Shown here piece by piece: positions 34,165 through 44,779 of a stretch of 64,000 nucleotides of DNA. The stretch lies in the NCBI GenBank assembly GCA_039707655.1, contig CM077665.1, forward strand, positions 77,749,954 to 77,813,953, read 5' to 3'. The notes below the pieces were generated by a model that was given only the letters and a program-made list of their open reading frames with translations, was not told the origin of the DNA and made no database searches. The translations under genes and the position numbers were made by a program. Each line of letters opens with the position of its first letter. The stretch's first letter is position 1. The stretch is from Elymus sibiricus. Taxonomy: Eukaryota > Streptophyta > Magnoliopsida > Poales > Poaceae.

Positions 34165-35991
34165 TGTTGGAAATATGCTCTAGAGGCAATAATAAATTGG
34201 TTATTATTATATTTCCTTGTTCATGATAATCGTTTATTATCCATGCTATAATTGTATTGATTGGAAACTCAAATACATGTGTGGGTACATAGACAACACT
34301 GTGTCCCTAGTAAGCCTCTAGTTGACTAGCTCGTTGATCAAAGATGGTTAAGGTTTCCTAGCCATTGACATGAGATGTCATTTGATAACGGGATCACATC
34401 ATTAGGAGAATGATGTGATGGACAAGACCCAAACTACGAACGTAGCATATGATCGTGTCAGTTTATTGCTATTGTTTTCTGCATGTCAAGTATCTGTTCC
34501 TATGACCATGAGATCATGCAACTCCCTCACATCGGAGGAGTACCTTGTGTGTATCAAACGTCGCAACGTAACTGGGTGACTATAAAGGTGCTCTACAGGT
34601 ATCTTCGAGGATGTCTGTTGGGTTGGCATGGATCAAGACTGGGATTTGTTACTCCGTATGACGGAGAGGTATCTCAGGGCCCACTCGGTAATACAACATC
34701 ACAATGAGCCTTGCAAGCAATGTGACTAAAGTGTTAGCCACGAGATCTTGTATTACGGAACGAGTAAAGAGACTTGCCAGTAACGAGATTGAACTAGGTA
34801 TAGAGATACCGACGATCGAATCTCGGGCAAGTAACATACCGAAGAACAAAGGGAACAGCATACGGGATTAACTGAATCCTTGACATAGAGGTTTGACCGA
34901 TAAAGATCTTCGTAGAATATGTACGAGCCAATATGGGTATCCAGGTCCCGCTATTGGTTATTGATCGTAGAGGTGTCTCGGTCATGTCTACATAGTTCTC
35001 GAACCCGCAGGGTCTACACACTTAACGTTTGGTGACGATTAGTATAGTTGAGTTATTTTGGTGGTGACCGAAGGTTGTTCGGAGTCCCGGATAAGATCCC
35101 GGACATGACGAGGATCTCCGGAAGAGTCCGTAGGTAAAGATTGATATATGTGATAATAGTGTTTTGATCTCCGGAAGGGTTCCGGAATTCACCGGAAGGG
35201 GTTCCGGATGTTTACCGAAGTGTTCGGGTGCAGCAACACTTTATATGAGCCAAAGGGGTAAAGCCCACGAGGTATTGGAAAGTGCAAAAGGAAGTTTTGC
35301 TACTGCCTTAAGCGGTACTACCGCTGGTAAGGCAGTACTACCGCGTAAGCGGTACTACTGCTTGTGTGAAGCGGTACTACCGCTTGTGTGAAGCGGTACT
35401 ACCGCTTGTGCGCGGTACTGCAGGGATCCGAGTTGGACTCTTTCCCTGCGGGCCAAACCGACCTTGTGCGGGCAAAACCGACCTGGAGGAGGCTTTTACT
35501 CCAAGTTTAGACCCCAAGGCTCAACATATAAATAGAGGGGCAGGGCTAGCACACGGGACACATTAAGATTTCCCAAGCCGTGTGTCGGCAACCCTAACCC
35601 TCTAGTTCTCCCGTCATAATCTCCGTAGTGCTTGGCGAAGCCCTGCAGAGATTATTCCTCACCATCATCACCACGCCGTCGTGCTTCCGGAACTCATCTA
35701 CTACTTCACCAACGCTCGCTGGATCGAGGAGGTGAAGGCGTCATCAAGCCGTACGTGTGTTGAATGCGGAGGTGCCGTCCGTTTGGCACTAGTTCGTGAT
35801 CGGATCGAGGGACGACTTGCGATTTGGATCGCGGAGACGTTCGACTACATCAACCGCGTTTCTTAACGCTTCCGCTTAGCGATCTACAAGGGTATGTAGA
35901 TTCACTCTCCCTCTCGTAGATGCTCGTCACCTTGGATAGATCTTGCGTGTGCGTAGGAAATTTTTTGTTTCCCATGCAACGTTCCCCAACA
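34165..35991 (+). repeat. 3' LTR of the Angela-type element
   Basis: 1827 bp, preceded by the purine tract AAGTGGGAGA (34154-34163). It contains the shorter hairpin array at 35311-35420 and is followed by GCTCC. Confidence 0.95.
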
Positions 35992-36386
35992 GCTCCTTGG
36001 TAAGTTGGTCCTCGAAGAAGCAAAATTGTGTATCCCTATCCACCGCTGAAGCCAAATATATTGCAACTGCAAGTTGTGCAACACAATTGCTATGGATGAG
36101 GCAAACTTTGAAGGACTATGGTATAATTTACAGACATGTTCCTCTACGATGCGACAATGAAAGTGCCATCAAGCTTGCTGAAAACCCTATTGATCACCCT
36201 CGCACCAAGCACATTGACATTCGGTATCACTTCTTAAGAGACCATGTGCAAAAGGGTGACATTGCTCTTGCTCATGTTGGTATGGATATACAACTTGCTG
36301 ACATCTTCACCAAACCACTGGATGAAGCTAGGTTCTGTCAACTTAGGAGTGAACTTGGTATCTTGGAGCTTGATAGCATTATGTGA
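35992..36386 (+). pseudogene. pol: Maximus-type pol: remainder of RNase H
   Basis: Continues the frame cut at 27084. Reads LVSWSSKKQNCVSLSTAEAK, then the RNase H acidic motif region (RCDNESAIKLAENP), RTKHIDIRYHFLRDHV and DIFTKPLDEARF, ending at TGA 36384-36386. This last block is intact. It is the normal C-terminus of Copia pol. Confidence 0.92.
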
Positions 36387-37219
36387 AATTTTTGCACACC
36401 TGCATACATTTACTTCATGTCGTGTCTAGGTGTAGGCATGTATTTAGGGGGAGACATTCAACTCATGAGTACTCTCACCCTATATGATGCATAAATAAAC
36501 CAAACACTCTCAAAGTTACTTTGCTCACTTTTGTGACTTGGTGCTTTAAATGATGGAGTTGTGGCAATGGGCTCAAGGTTCATATCTTCGCAGTGCCATA
36601 CCACGTTTACTCAAACATGGTGGCGTAAGCCACCGCCCCTGCTATGAACAATGTTAGAGCGACTTGTTTACCTTAACTAGGGTCATCATTGCTTGGCATG
36701 GTCATGTTCGTTATATTTGTTATGCTGCCTTTCATCATCTCGCTGTCATGTGTGTCACCAAAATTGCCTCTATCCTATCTCCACTCCCTGCCTGGACCCA
36801 GTTTCCTGTTAACCTTCTCGGACGTCCGACACCTCTCGTACGTCTGACGACTCTCGGTCGTCCGACGTCTTGGCAGTGTCCGGTCGTCCAATGCCCCTCG
36901 GTCGTCCGACGCCCCTTGGTCGTCCGACGTTTCGGCCACGCATATAAAAACCTGGGGGCTCGCGGGGCTGGGTAGTTGCCCTATTTCCCCGCGCCGCCCC
37001 CCATCTCGCTCTCCTCCTCTCCTGCGCCGTCGGGCCGCCGCGGCCGCCCTCCGGCCGTTCCTCCGGCCGAGTCCCTCCATCTTCTCGTCCAGAGGTAGAT
37101 CCCCTCATTCCCTCTCTTCTCCACCAGCTCATTCCTCGAATTTTTGTTTTGGGTGGTCAAGAAGCCTTAGATCCTATTCTCTGTCTTAGGGTTTTTGTCG
37201 TGGTGGTCGGGGATTCGCC
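36387..37219 (+). other. Maximus internal spacer upstream of the env-position ORF
   Basis: No ORF of substance. Contains a purine tract (TAGGGGGAGAC at 36445-36455) soon after the pol stop, then GC-rich promoter-like DNA (described separately), then a pyrimidine-rich leader with CTCTCCTCCTCTCC that leads to ATG 37220. Confidence 0.75.
36817..36950 (+). promoter_or_regulatory. Putative internal promoter: ACGT-palindrome array plus TATA box
   Basis: CGGACGTCCG and variants (CGTACGTCTG, CGGTCGTCCG) recur about six times from 36817 to 36930, followed by TATAAAAA at 36943-36950 and a 270-bp leader to the ATG of the next ORF. The layout copies that of the element's own LTR. A separate promoter for the downstream ORF is my inference. 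Confidence 0.55.
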
Positions 37220-37800
37220 ATGCCGAAGATCAAGCACACCGGGCACAAGACCCCAGCGGGTTCGTCTGCTCGAGCCTCCCGTGGTGCTGGGTCCGATGAC
37301 TCCCAAGAACGGGCTCGCCCTCATAAGCGCCTTGCCAAGCGTCCCGTTCACGAAGCCGTTTCGTCCTCCAAGGGCTCCGACTATGAAGAAGGCATGGAGT
37401 ATGAAGAACGCGCTAAATTTGTCGGTGTTCGCCAAAATGTCTCAAATCCTGGCACTTGAAGGGCCTCGTACCAGCCTCCTTCGCCTCCAGCTCAGCCTCA
37501 AGGTGATGCTCGCCGCATCTCACTCGAGCCTCCTCTCCCTCTTGGTCGCGCGATAAAGGATTTCACCCAAGTTCCTAAGTCCGCTTATCTTAAGTTTCGT
37601 CGCGACACTGACCAGTTCTCTGTCATGCATGACTCCATGGATTCTCGTTTTCTTACTAATGTTCAGGCAGACATTTTCTCCACTGTCATTTTCCCTAAGG
37701 GTCTGTCCGTTCATCACTATATTGACTTAGAGCACATTCGCTCCCACCCTGAGAAATATCCGGGTGCCATTGCTATCATTGAGTCTTCTGGTCTTGCTGC
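37220..37800 (+). pseudogene. Maximus env-position ORF, 5' part
   Basis: Starts MPKIKHTGHKTPAGSSARAS with a basic N-terminus (KRLAKRPVHE), then an acidic stretch. An in-frame TGA lies at 37457-37459, after which the same frame continues (DFTQVPKSAYLKFRRDTDQF, KGLSVHHYIDLEHIRSHPEK) until element A inserts at 37801. Its place after pol matches the third ORF of SIRE-type elements, often called env-like. I see no signal peptide or membrane segment, so an envelope role is not supported by sequence. Function unknown. The frame resumes exactly at 46353-46357 once the duplicated GCTGC is discounted. Confidence 0.7.
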
Positions 37801-39374
37801 TGATACGTCTCCAACATATCTATAATTTTTGCTTGTTCCATGCTGTTATATTATCATTCTTGGATGTTTTACAATCATTTTATAACAACTTTATATCATT
37901 TTTTGGGACTAACCTATTGACATAGTGCCAAAGTGTCAGTTGCTGTTTTTGCTTGTTTTTTACTTCGCAGAAAATCAATACCAAACGGAGTCCAATCGCG
38001 ACGAAACTTTTTGGAGATTTTTTCTGGACCAGAAGACACCCAATGGGCCAAACAACTGTCGGAGAGGTGGGCTATGGAGAGTACAACCCACCAGGGCGCG
38101 CCAAGGGGGCCCCGGCGCGCCCTGATGGGTTGTGCCCTCCTCGGCCCCCTTCCGCACCGCCTCTGATGCCTATAAATTCCCAAATATTCCAAAAACCCTA
38201 GGGGAGTCGATGAAACACAATTCCAGCCGCCGCAAGTTCCAGAACCTCGAGATCCAATCTAAACACCATCACGGAGGGGTTCATCTTCCTCATAGATGCC
38301 TCTCCGATGATGCATGAGTAGTCCACCATAGACCTACGGGTCCGTAGTCAGTAGCTAGATGGCTTCTTCTCTCTCTCTTATGATTCTCAATACAATGGTC
38401 TCTTGGAGATCTATTTGATGTAAACTTTTGCGGTGTGTTTGTTGGGATCCGATGAATTTTGAGTTCATGATCAGTTTCTATCCATGAATATTATTTGAGT
38501 CTTCTTTGATCTCTTATATGCATGATTGCTTATAGCATCGTATTTCTTCTTCGAATCTTTGGTTTAGTTAGGCCGACTAGAACGATTTTTCTTGCCATGG
38601 GAAGAGGTGCTTTGTGATGGGTTCGATCTTGCGGTGTTCTTTCCCAGTGACAGAAGGGGCAGCAAGACACGCATGTATCATTGCTATTAAGGATAACAAG
38701 ATGGGGTCTATTCCTACATGAATAGATCTTGTCTACATCATGTCATCGTTCTTATTGCATTACTCTGTTTTTCCATGAACTTAATACACTAGATGCATGC
38801 TGGATAGCGGTCGATGTGTGGAGTAATAGAGGTAGATGCAGGCAGGAGTCGGTCTATCTATCTTGGACGTGATGCCTATATAATGATCATCGCCTTGGAT
38901 ATCGTCATGACTATTCGATTTTCTATCAATTGCCCAACAGTAATTTGTTCACCCACCGTGCGCTATACTCATGAGAGAAGCCACTAGTGAACCCTACGGC
39001 CCCCGGGTCTACTTTTCCATCATATTGCTTTCCGATCTACGTTTTTGCACTCTTTGTTTTCAGATCTACAAAACCAAAAACCCAAAAAAATATTGCTGCA
39101 TATTTACTCTTTTTATTTGTGTTCTTGAGAGATCTATCTCTCCTATGTATCACTACCTAATCTATCTTATTACCGTAGAGAGATTGACAACCTCTCTTTC
39201 GCGTCGGGTTGCAAGTATTTGTTGTTTGTGTGCAGGTGCTGCTTATTGGGTGGCGGTGATCCTCCTACTGGTTCGATAACCTTGGTTTCATAACTGAGGG
39301 AAATACTTACCGTCGTTGTGCTGCATCATACCTTCCTCTTTAGGGAAATACCGACGCAGTCTCAAGCCACGTCA
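37801..39374 (+). repeat. 5' LTR of element A
   Basis: TGATACGTCTCC at the start, CCACGTCA at the end, 1574 bp. It contains a TATA-like TATAAAT at 38171-38177 (45149-45155 in the 3' copy). Confidence 0.9.
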
Positions 39375-39384
39375 AAGGAATTTC

Positions 39385-39402
39385 TGGCGCCGTTGCCGGG
39401 GA
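39385..39402 (+). other. Primer-binding site of element A (tRNA-Asp type)
   Basis: TGGCGCCGTTGCCGGGGA, ten bases after the LTR. It is the sequence commonly found as the primer site of Athila-like plant Gypsy elements. Confidence 0.8.
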
Positions 39403-39666
39403 GGAAGCGGTCTCTTCTACGTGCCTATCGTAGGCGCCGAGGGGACTCCATCATCATCTAGCAGGTTCCTAATCACAAATCTCATCTCCTTGCAATTACA
39501 TTATTTGCCATTTGCCTCTCGTTTTCCTCTCCCCCACTTCACCAATTTGTCGTTTTATTCGCCCTTTTTTTCGTTCGCCTTTTTCTCGCCGGATCTCTTT
39601 TTGTTTGCTTGTGTTGCCATGTGCCTTCTATTTGCTTGCATCTTCGCTTGCTGAAAATCTATTGAT

Positions 39667-40485
39667 ATGGATCCTCATCCACTTGCTAATATTTTCAAAA
39701 GACCAAATTATGATGAACCAATTGCTAGTGAGTTGAGTGCACTTGATTATCTCCATGAAGTTTTGTTTAAAAATCATGAATCTGAAAATTTTGATGAAGT
39801 GTTGAAAGAAGAAATTTATAAGGTGATTCATGATAGCTCCTTGATTGAAAAGCATGATTGCAATGTTGCTTGTAGGAGTACTCTAAATATCCATGATGCT
39901 AATGATATGCAAAGCCACAAGCTTGGGGATGCTATGTTTGATGAAGATGATATTTTTAGTTCCCCAAGTTTTGATGAGCAAATTTATTATGATGATTGCA
40001 TGCCTCCTATTTATGATGATGGTGATGACACGTATGCTATAATGAGTAATGATAACCATGAAACTTATCTTCATGGTTTTAATTTTCAATGTGGTTATCT
40101 CAATCAAGTGTCTCATGGTAGTTCTTTTGTTGAGTTTGCTCCCACTACCATGTATGAAAAGTAATTTGCTTATGTGGAGAGTAATGAAAACTCTATGTTA
40201 GTGCATCATGAAAAGAATGATTTATGTGATAGTTATATTGTTGAATTCCTTCATGATGCTACTGAAATTTATTATGAGGGAGGAACATATGCTTGTAGGA
40301 ATTGCAATAATATCAAGTTTCCCCTCTATGTGTTCAAAGTTTTGAAGTTATGCTTGTTTTAACTTCCTATGCTAGTTGATTCTTGTTCCCATAAATTGTT
40401 TGCTCACAAAATCCCTATGCATAGGAAGTGGGTTAGACTTAAATGTATTTGTCATGAGATTCATGATGCTCTCTTGCATATTTAA
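39667..40485 (+). pseudogene. Acidic ORF of unknown function in element A
   Basis: One frame from ATG 39667 (MDPHPLANIFKRP) to TAA 40483-40485, 272 codons, with in-frame TAAs at 40162-40164 and 40360-40362. It is rich in Asp and Glu (DAMFDEDDIFSSPSFDE, YDDGDDTYAIM). The C-terminal part has paired cysteines (YACRNCNNIKFP) and a His/Lys-rich end (HKLFAHKIPMHRKW). The same protein is encoded in element B (49322-50102), with the block LNIHDANDMQSHKLGDAM nearly unchanged. I do not recognise a known domain. It sits where gag would be; it could be a gag remnant or a small protein specific to these elements. Confidence 0.7.
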
Positions 40486-42206
40486 ATTACTACTTTTTAT
40501 GTGAGCATCATTGAAATCATCATGCCTAGCTAGGGGTGTAAAACGATAGCGCTTGTTGGGAGGCAACCCAATGAATAAATAAATTTTTGCTTTTTCCTTT
40601 CTGTTTTTGAGTGTTGACACAATTATGCCTCTTTTATGATTGTGTTTTAATGGTTTATTTAGTGTTTGTGCCAAGTAAAGCCTTTAGGATGATTCATAGG
40701 ATGAGTAGAAGTGATGCTGAATCTGAAACAGAAACTTTGCGTCCAGTATATGAATTTTCATTTTTTTCTGCTGTCCACCTAAGTTGCATTTCTTCTGCTA
40801 TCCTCACTTGCTCCTTGCACCTACATGCGAAGGAGCCTTCCCGGTGCCAATTGCGCCTCTAGCCGTCTCGAGTTCTCTCGACAACTTAGGTGGCTGCATG
40901 GATACCGGGAAGGTAAACCTTTTCGGGAGGCGGCGTTCCCGGCAAGCCGCTAAGGACCCGTTCCTCCAAGTGCTGCCGACTGGAGCGTGCGCACCGGAAA
41001 GCTTTCCGGCAAGCATGGGTCGTCTTGATTGATTTTTCGTCCTTGTACATCAGTCTGCACGCGAAGGAACCTTGTCGTGGTGAGCCTGCGCTCTAGCTTC
41101 GCCTCGGGTCCGCTCAGCAAGCTTAGCAGCCGCGTTCTGACCCGGCGAGTCGCCTTGCCAGCGGCGGCGTTTCCAGCAGGCTGCTAAAGTCCCGCACCTA
41201 GCGCTCGCGGCAAACGTGCGCACCGGCAAGGTTTCCAAACAGCGTAGGATATAAGATATATGCAAGGACGGAATTAATCAAGAGGGGAGCAACATTCATT
41301 TAGCATAAAGAAACATGTCTTGCATACATAAAGATTGGCCTGACTAAGGTTAATTATTCCTTTACATGTGCCATTGCAGCAACTGGTATGCAAAGAGTAC
41401 TTCAGTCTCGGCGGTTGCTTTATTCTCGGCAGCGCGCGGCGGCCGAGAAAGCCAAGGGCGCCGTGCTGGAGGCCAGCAAGACGGCAGTGAGGCATTTGCA
41501 GTAGACGGCGGCGACAGCAGGGATGACTGTACGAATCGAGCACCGCACCCGTAGTACTCTTTATGGGGAAGGCTCGGGGGTTGGCTCTTCGCCGCACGGT
41601 GTGGCACTCCCTTTCGGGCACACGACTCCTGCTGCCGTCCTGCTCTGTCTGCCCACGCTGCCGGCAAACCCAAGACCCGGCAAACCGCGAGCTCTCTTGC
41701 GTCATCATCAGCGTGCAGTTAAGAAGTCTTGAGTGACGGTTACTTCTCGCCGCGCATGTACCAGTGCATGTTTTTGGGCCTAGCCCAGACAAACACTATG
41801 CGCGCTTGTCCGTCCCAGGCCCGGGGGCTCCTGTCGGTGTACTGAACAGGGGGTGTTCATTACCCCTGGACACGCACCGGCAAGTTGCAGCCTCCGGGCG
41901 GGAAGGGCATGGCAGATGAGAAATCTCCTCACCAGCACATCTAGGACCCAGGTTTCCGGCAAGGATTACTTGCCGGGAACAGGTCTACACATCACCGGCA
42001 AGCTCCAAGGCCGGCAAGATCAAGATCAAGACAGAATTTCCGGGAAGCGAGCCTTCCTGGGAGAAGACCTTCAGGCAGGTCACCGAGAAGACCCGATGTT
42101 GGACTCCCGGCAAGATGCTTGCCGGGGGACAACTGGGAACAAGCACAAGACTATCAAGAAGGCATTCAAGTCAACAGTCAGAAGACAGAAGACCGAAGGC
42201 TGGGGC

Positions 42207-42260
42207 CCCGGCAAGATCTTGCCGGGCTGACCCAACGAGCCCCGGCAAGATCTTGCCGGG
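42207..42260. repeat. Two perfect 20-bp palindromes in the truncated element's LTR
   Basis: CCCGGCAAGATCTTGCCGGG occurs at 42207-42226 and again at 42241-42260, each its own reverse complement. An imperfect copy (CCCGGCAAGATGCTTGCCGG) is near 42107, and CCGGCAAG half-sites recur across the LTR. Confidence 0.92.
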
Positions 42261-42553
42261 ATGGCTCGTAGCCCCGGCAAGGATCGCACCCGGCAAGCCT
42301 TCGCTGCCCTGTCATCGCTCCAGTGCGGGTCATCGGCTTGTCCTCCTGGTAACATGTCAGGCGCTAGCGGTGGATGGGCTTAAGCGGTGCTGATGGGACG
42401 GCCCCTTTTCCCGTCCCCAAGAAGCTAAGGGACACCTCAATGGAGCATTAAATGCACTTGTCCTAAACCGTCAGTGTTAGGTATGATAGCACTGTAGTTA
42501 CTTTTACACCTCATGTATGCCCTGTACGCCACTGTTGGTGACCCCTTCGAACG

Positions 42554-42560
42554 TATAAAA
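42554..42560 (+). promoter_or_regulatory. TATA box of the truncated element's LTR
   Basis: TATAAAA followed by GGAGGCCC, about 280 bp before the LTR end and downstream of the palindromes. Confidence 0.55.
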
Positions 42561-43009
42561 GGAGGCCCAAGGCGTAGCTACAGGGGGGTCGGATCGGACC
42601 TTCTCTAGCCCATTCTGCATGAGTAGCAGCTGAGTACTGTAGCGCTCCCAGAACTAGAGCTAGAACGCATCTAATACAACCAAGCAGGAGTAGGGTTTTA
42701 CGCATCTTTGCGGCCCGAACCTGGGTAAAATCCCTTGTGCTGATCATCAGATCTGCTCTTTGTGCGAGTCTTTCTCCCTGCCAAACCGTAAAAGGGATCC
42801 TCGCGATCCCATAGGTGTCGTTTCTCCGACAATTTGCTTTCTTATACTAACGGATCTCACGAAGATTTTGTTGAGTTTTGTGTGATTGAAGTTTTCAAGT
42901 TTTGGGAGAGATCACGATGGATGAAGGAATAAGGAGTGATAAAAGCCTAAGCTTGGGGATGTTACCGCACCACCAAGATATATCCAAAGAGAAACAAGCA
43001 ACTAAGCTT

Positions 43010-43034
43010 GGGGATGCCTTCGAGTGGCATCCCC
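43010..43034. other. Hairpin GGGGATGCC/GGCATCCCC in element A
   Basis: A nine-base perfect stem with a seven-base loop, set in AAGCTTGGGGATGCC. Equivalent hairpins with different loops occur in element B at 50802-50825 and 51528-51544. Confidence 0.8.
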
Positions 43035-43214
43035 TCTTTCTTCTAACGACCATCGGTATTTTACTTGGAGCTATATTTTTATTCGTCACATATCATGAGT
43101 TTTGCTTGGAGCGTCTTGTATCTTTGCTTGCTTTGATTGTTAGTTTTTCCTTTGTACCCATGCTGTACACAACTATTTGAGAGAGCCACAATCATGCTAT
43201 GATTTCTTAGAATT

Positions 43215-43443
43215 GCTCTATGTGCTTCACTTAAACTTTTTGAGCTATAGAATTGCTCTATGTGCTTCACTTATATCTTTTTGAGCACGGTGTGCTTGGA
43301 ATTTTTTGTAGAAATACTCTCATGCTTCACTTAGATTAATTTGAGAGTTAGTAAATTTTGAAGAAATCCTCTCATGCTTCACTTATACCTTTTTGAGAGA
43401 TGAAATCTTTATGCTCATGTGCTTCACTTAAATTTGTTTGAGC
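43215..43443 (+). repeat. Five tandem hairpin units with TGCTTCACTTA loops
   Basis: Each unit has a short stem closing around TGCTTCACTTA. Stems: GCTC/GAGC (43215, 43242), TGCTC/GAGCA (43254, 43283), ACTCTCA/TGAGAGT (43316, 43342), CTCTCA/TGAGAG (43369, 43394) and GCTCA/TGAGC (43413, 43439). Stem sequences change between units but both sides change together. Confidence 0.75.
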
Positions 43444-44779
43444 TTGCCAAAAAGCAATGGCAATATATGAAACTAGTACCAAAGTGATAGATATCCAAGG
43501 AGGATATAATAAAAAAATTCATGAAGATCATTGGACAAATTAAACTTGATTCCTTGTAATAGTTTTGAAACATGATGATAGTAATATGTGACTCATGTTA
43601 GTAAGTAATTATGCTTAGTAGGAATATTGGTGTTAAGGTTTGTGATTCCCTATGCATGCACGAAAGTCAATAGTTATGCAATGAAGTTACATCCTACTTG
43701 TGGTGCATTATTCGGTGTTAGTTATGTTCAATGCTCACTTATGTGAATTTTCGTTTCTTGGTTTGGTTGCTTCTCAATCTATTTGCTAGCCTCCATTTGT
43801 ACTAAGTAGAAATACTACTTGTGCATCCAAAATCCTTAAACCAAGTTTTGCCTTATGAGTCCACCATACCTACCTATATGCGGTATTTCCATGCCGTTCC
43901 AAGAAAATTTGTATGTGCCATCTCTAAATTTTCAAAATAAATTTTCTCTTTTGTGTGCCCGTACCGCTCATGAAACGGTGGGGAGTATACAATATTTTTC
44001 CATGCTAGATGTGTTATTCTCAAGATGAGTGTTTATTCACTTGTCATTGCACGAGAGTGCGGCGGTAATAGGGATGCCCATTCCCGAAATGAAAAAGGAA
44101 AAAACATATTTACTTTATGTTGTCAAATGATAAATTCCTTTGAAAGTGTTGGTATGGAAGGCAACCGTGGATACGGCCCGCCATGGAAAGTGAAAGTTTG
44201 GTGGAAAAAGGAATAAACTTTATTTTCTGTTTGGGAACCGCCTATGATATATCTAGCATGGAAAGTATTGTGAGCTACTTTGTCGTTTTCGTTGACAGGA
44301 AAAGCATGCCACCCAAAATATTTTTTCTCTCTCAATGTAAACCTTGAGCTCTGGCACCTCTACAAATCCCTACTTCCCTCTGCGAAGGGCCTATCTTTTT
44401 TACTTTATGCAAATTTTATTTTTGCTTTGAGTCTCCATCTTCTCTTATAAGCACCAACTAGGGGGCACTATGATCGTACTTGAGCATTGGGCATAGCTAA
44501 TATTTGAGTGTGTTTCATGAATGGATCAATGATTGAGCATGATGGGCTAGGGATAACTTTCTTTGATATTTTGAAAGACATGGTTGCTTGTTGACATGCT
44601 TGAGTATTGAAGTCATTATGTTAAAACTAGACTATTGCTTTGAATCATTATAAGTCCAAATGTCCATGCTATACAAAAGAAAAGAATGTGATGAACATGT
44701 TAGGCAGCATTCCACATCAAAAAATTTGTTTTTATCATTTACCTACTCGAGGACGAGTAGGAATTAAGCTTGGGGATGC
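43444..44779. other. Non-coding 3' region of element A
   Basis: AT-rich, no gene. Contains GTGCCCGTACCGCTCATGAAACGG-like and CTCTGGCACCTCTACAAATC-like blocks also found in element B (52316-52345, 52691-52712), so the region is conserved between the two families. It ends in CTACTCGAGGACGAGTAGG (a palindrome-like block near 44742) and AAGCTTGGGGATGC before the LTR. Confidence 0.65.

Larger units (their letters stand above)
27085..35991 (+). mobile_element. Angela/BARE/WIS-type Copia retrotransposon, young and nearly intact
   Basis: An 8.9-kb element with LTRs 27085-28964 and 34165-35991 and the target duplication GCTCC (27080-27084, 35992-35996). It contains a single gag-pol polyprotein frame with one in-frame TAG. 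About 15 LTR substitutions counted by eye over 1.8 kb (below 1%) make it the youngest complete insertion here. It interrupts the RNase H of the Maximus-type element, whose frame resumes right after it. The LTR start TGTTGGAAATATGC and end ACGTTCCCCAACA are typical of the Angela/BARE/WIS group. Confidence 0.95.
40771..42831 (+). mobile_element. Truncated Gypsy-like element (3' internal piece plus 3' LTR) inside element A
   Basis: GC-rich sequence unlike element A runs from about 40771 to 42831. It ends with a purine tract (CCGGGGGCTCC, 41821-41831) and a 1000-bp LTR, 41832-42831 (TGTCGGTGTACTG to TTTCTCCGACA). The 5' LTR and coding part are missing; comparison with element B suggests about 300 bp of element A was lost too. 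Two imperfect repeats of about 220 bp begin near 40826 and 41056. No coding domain. The left boundary is approximate and no target duplication can be paired. Confidence 0.65.

Noticed and set aside
41274..41792. Antisense 172-codon frame in the truncated Gypsy piece
   Set aside because: No domain, GC-rich context, and inside a 3' internal region expected to be non-coding.
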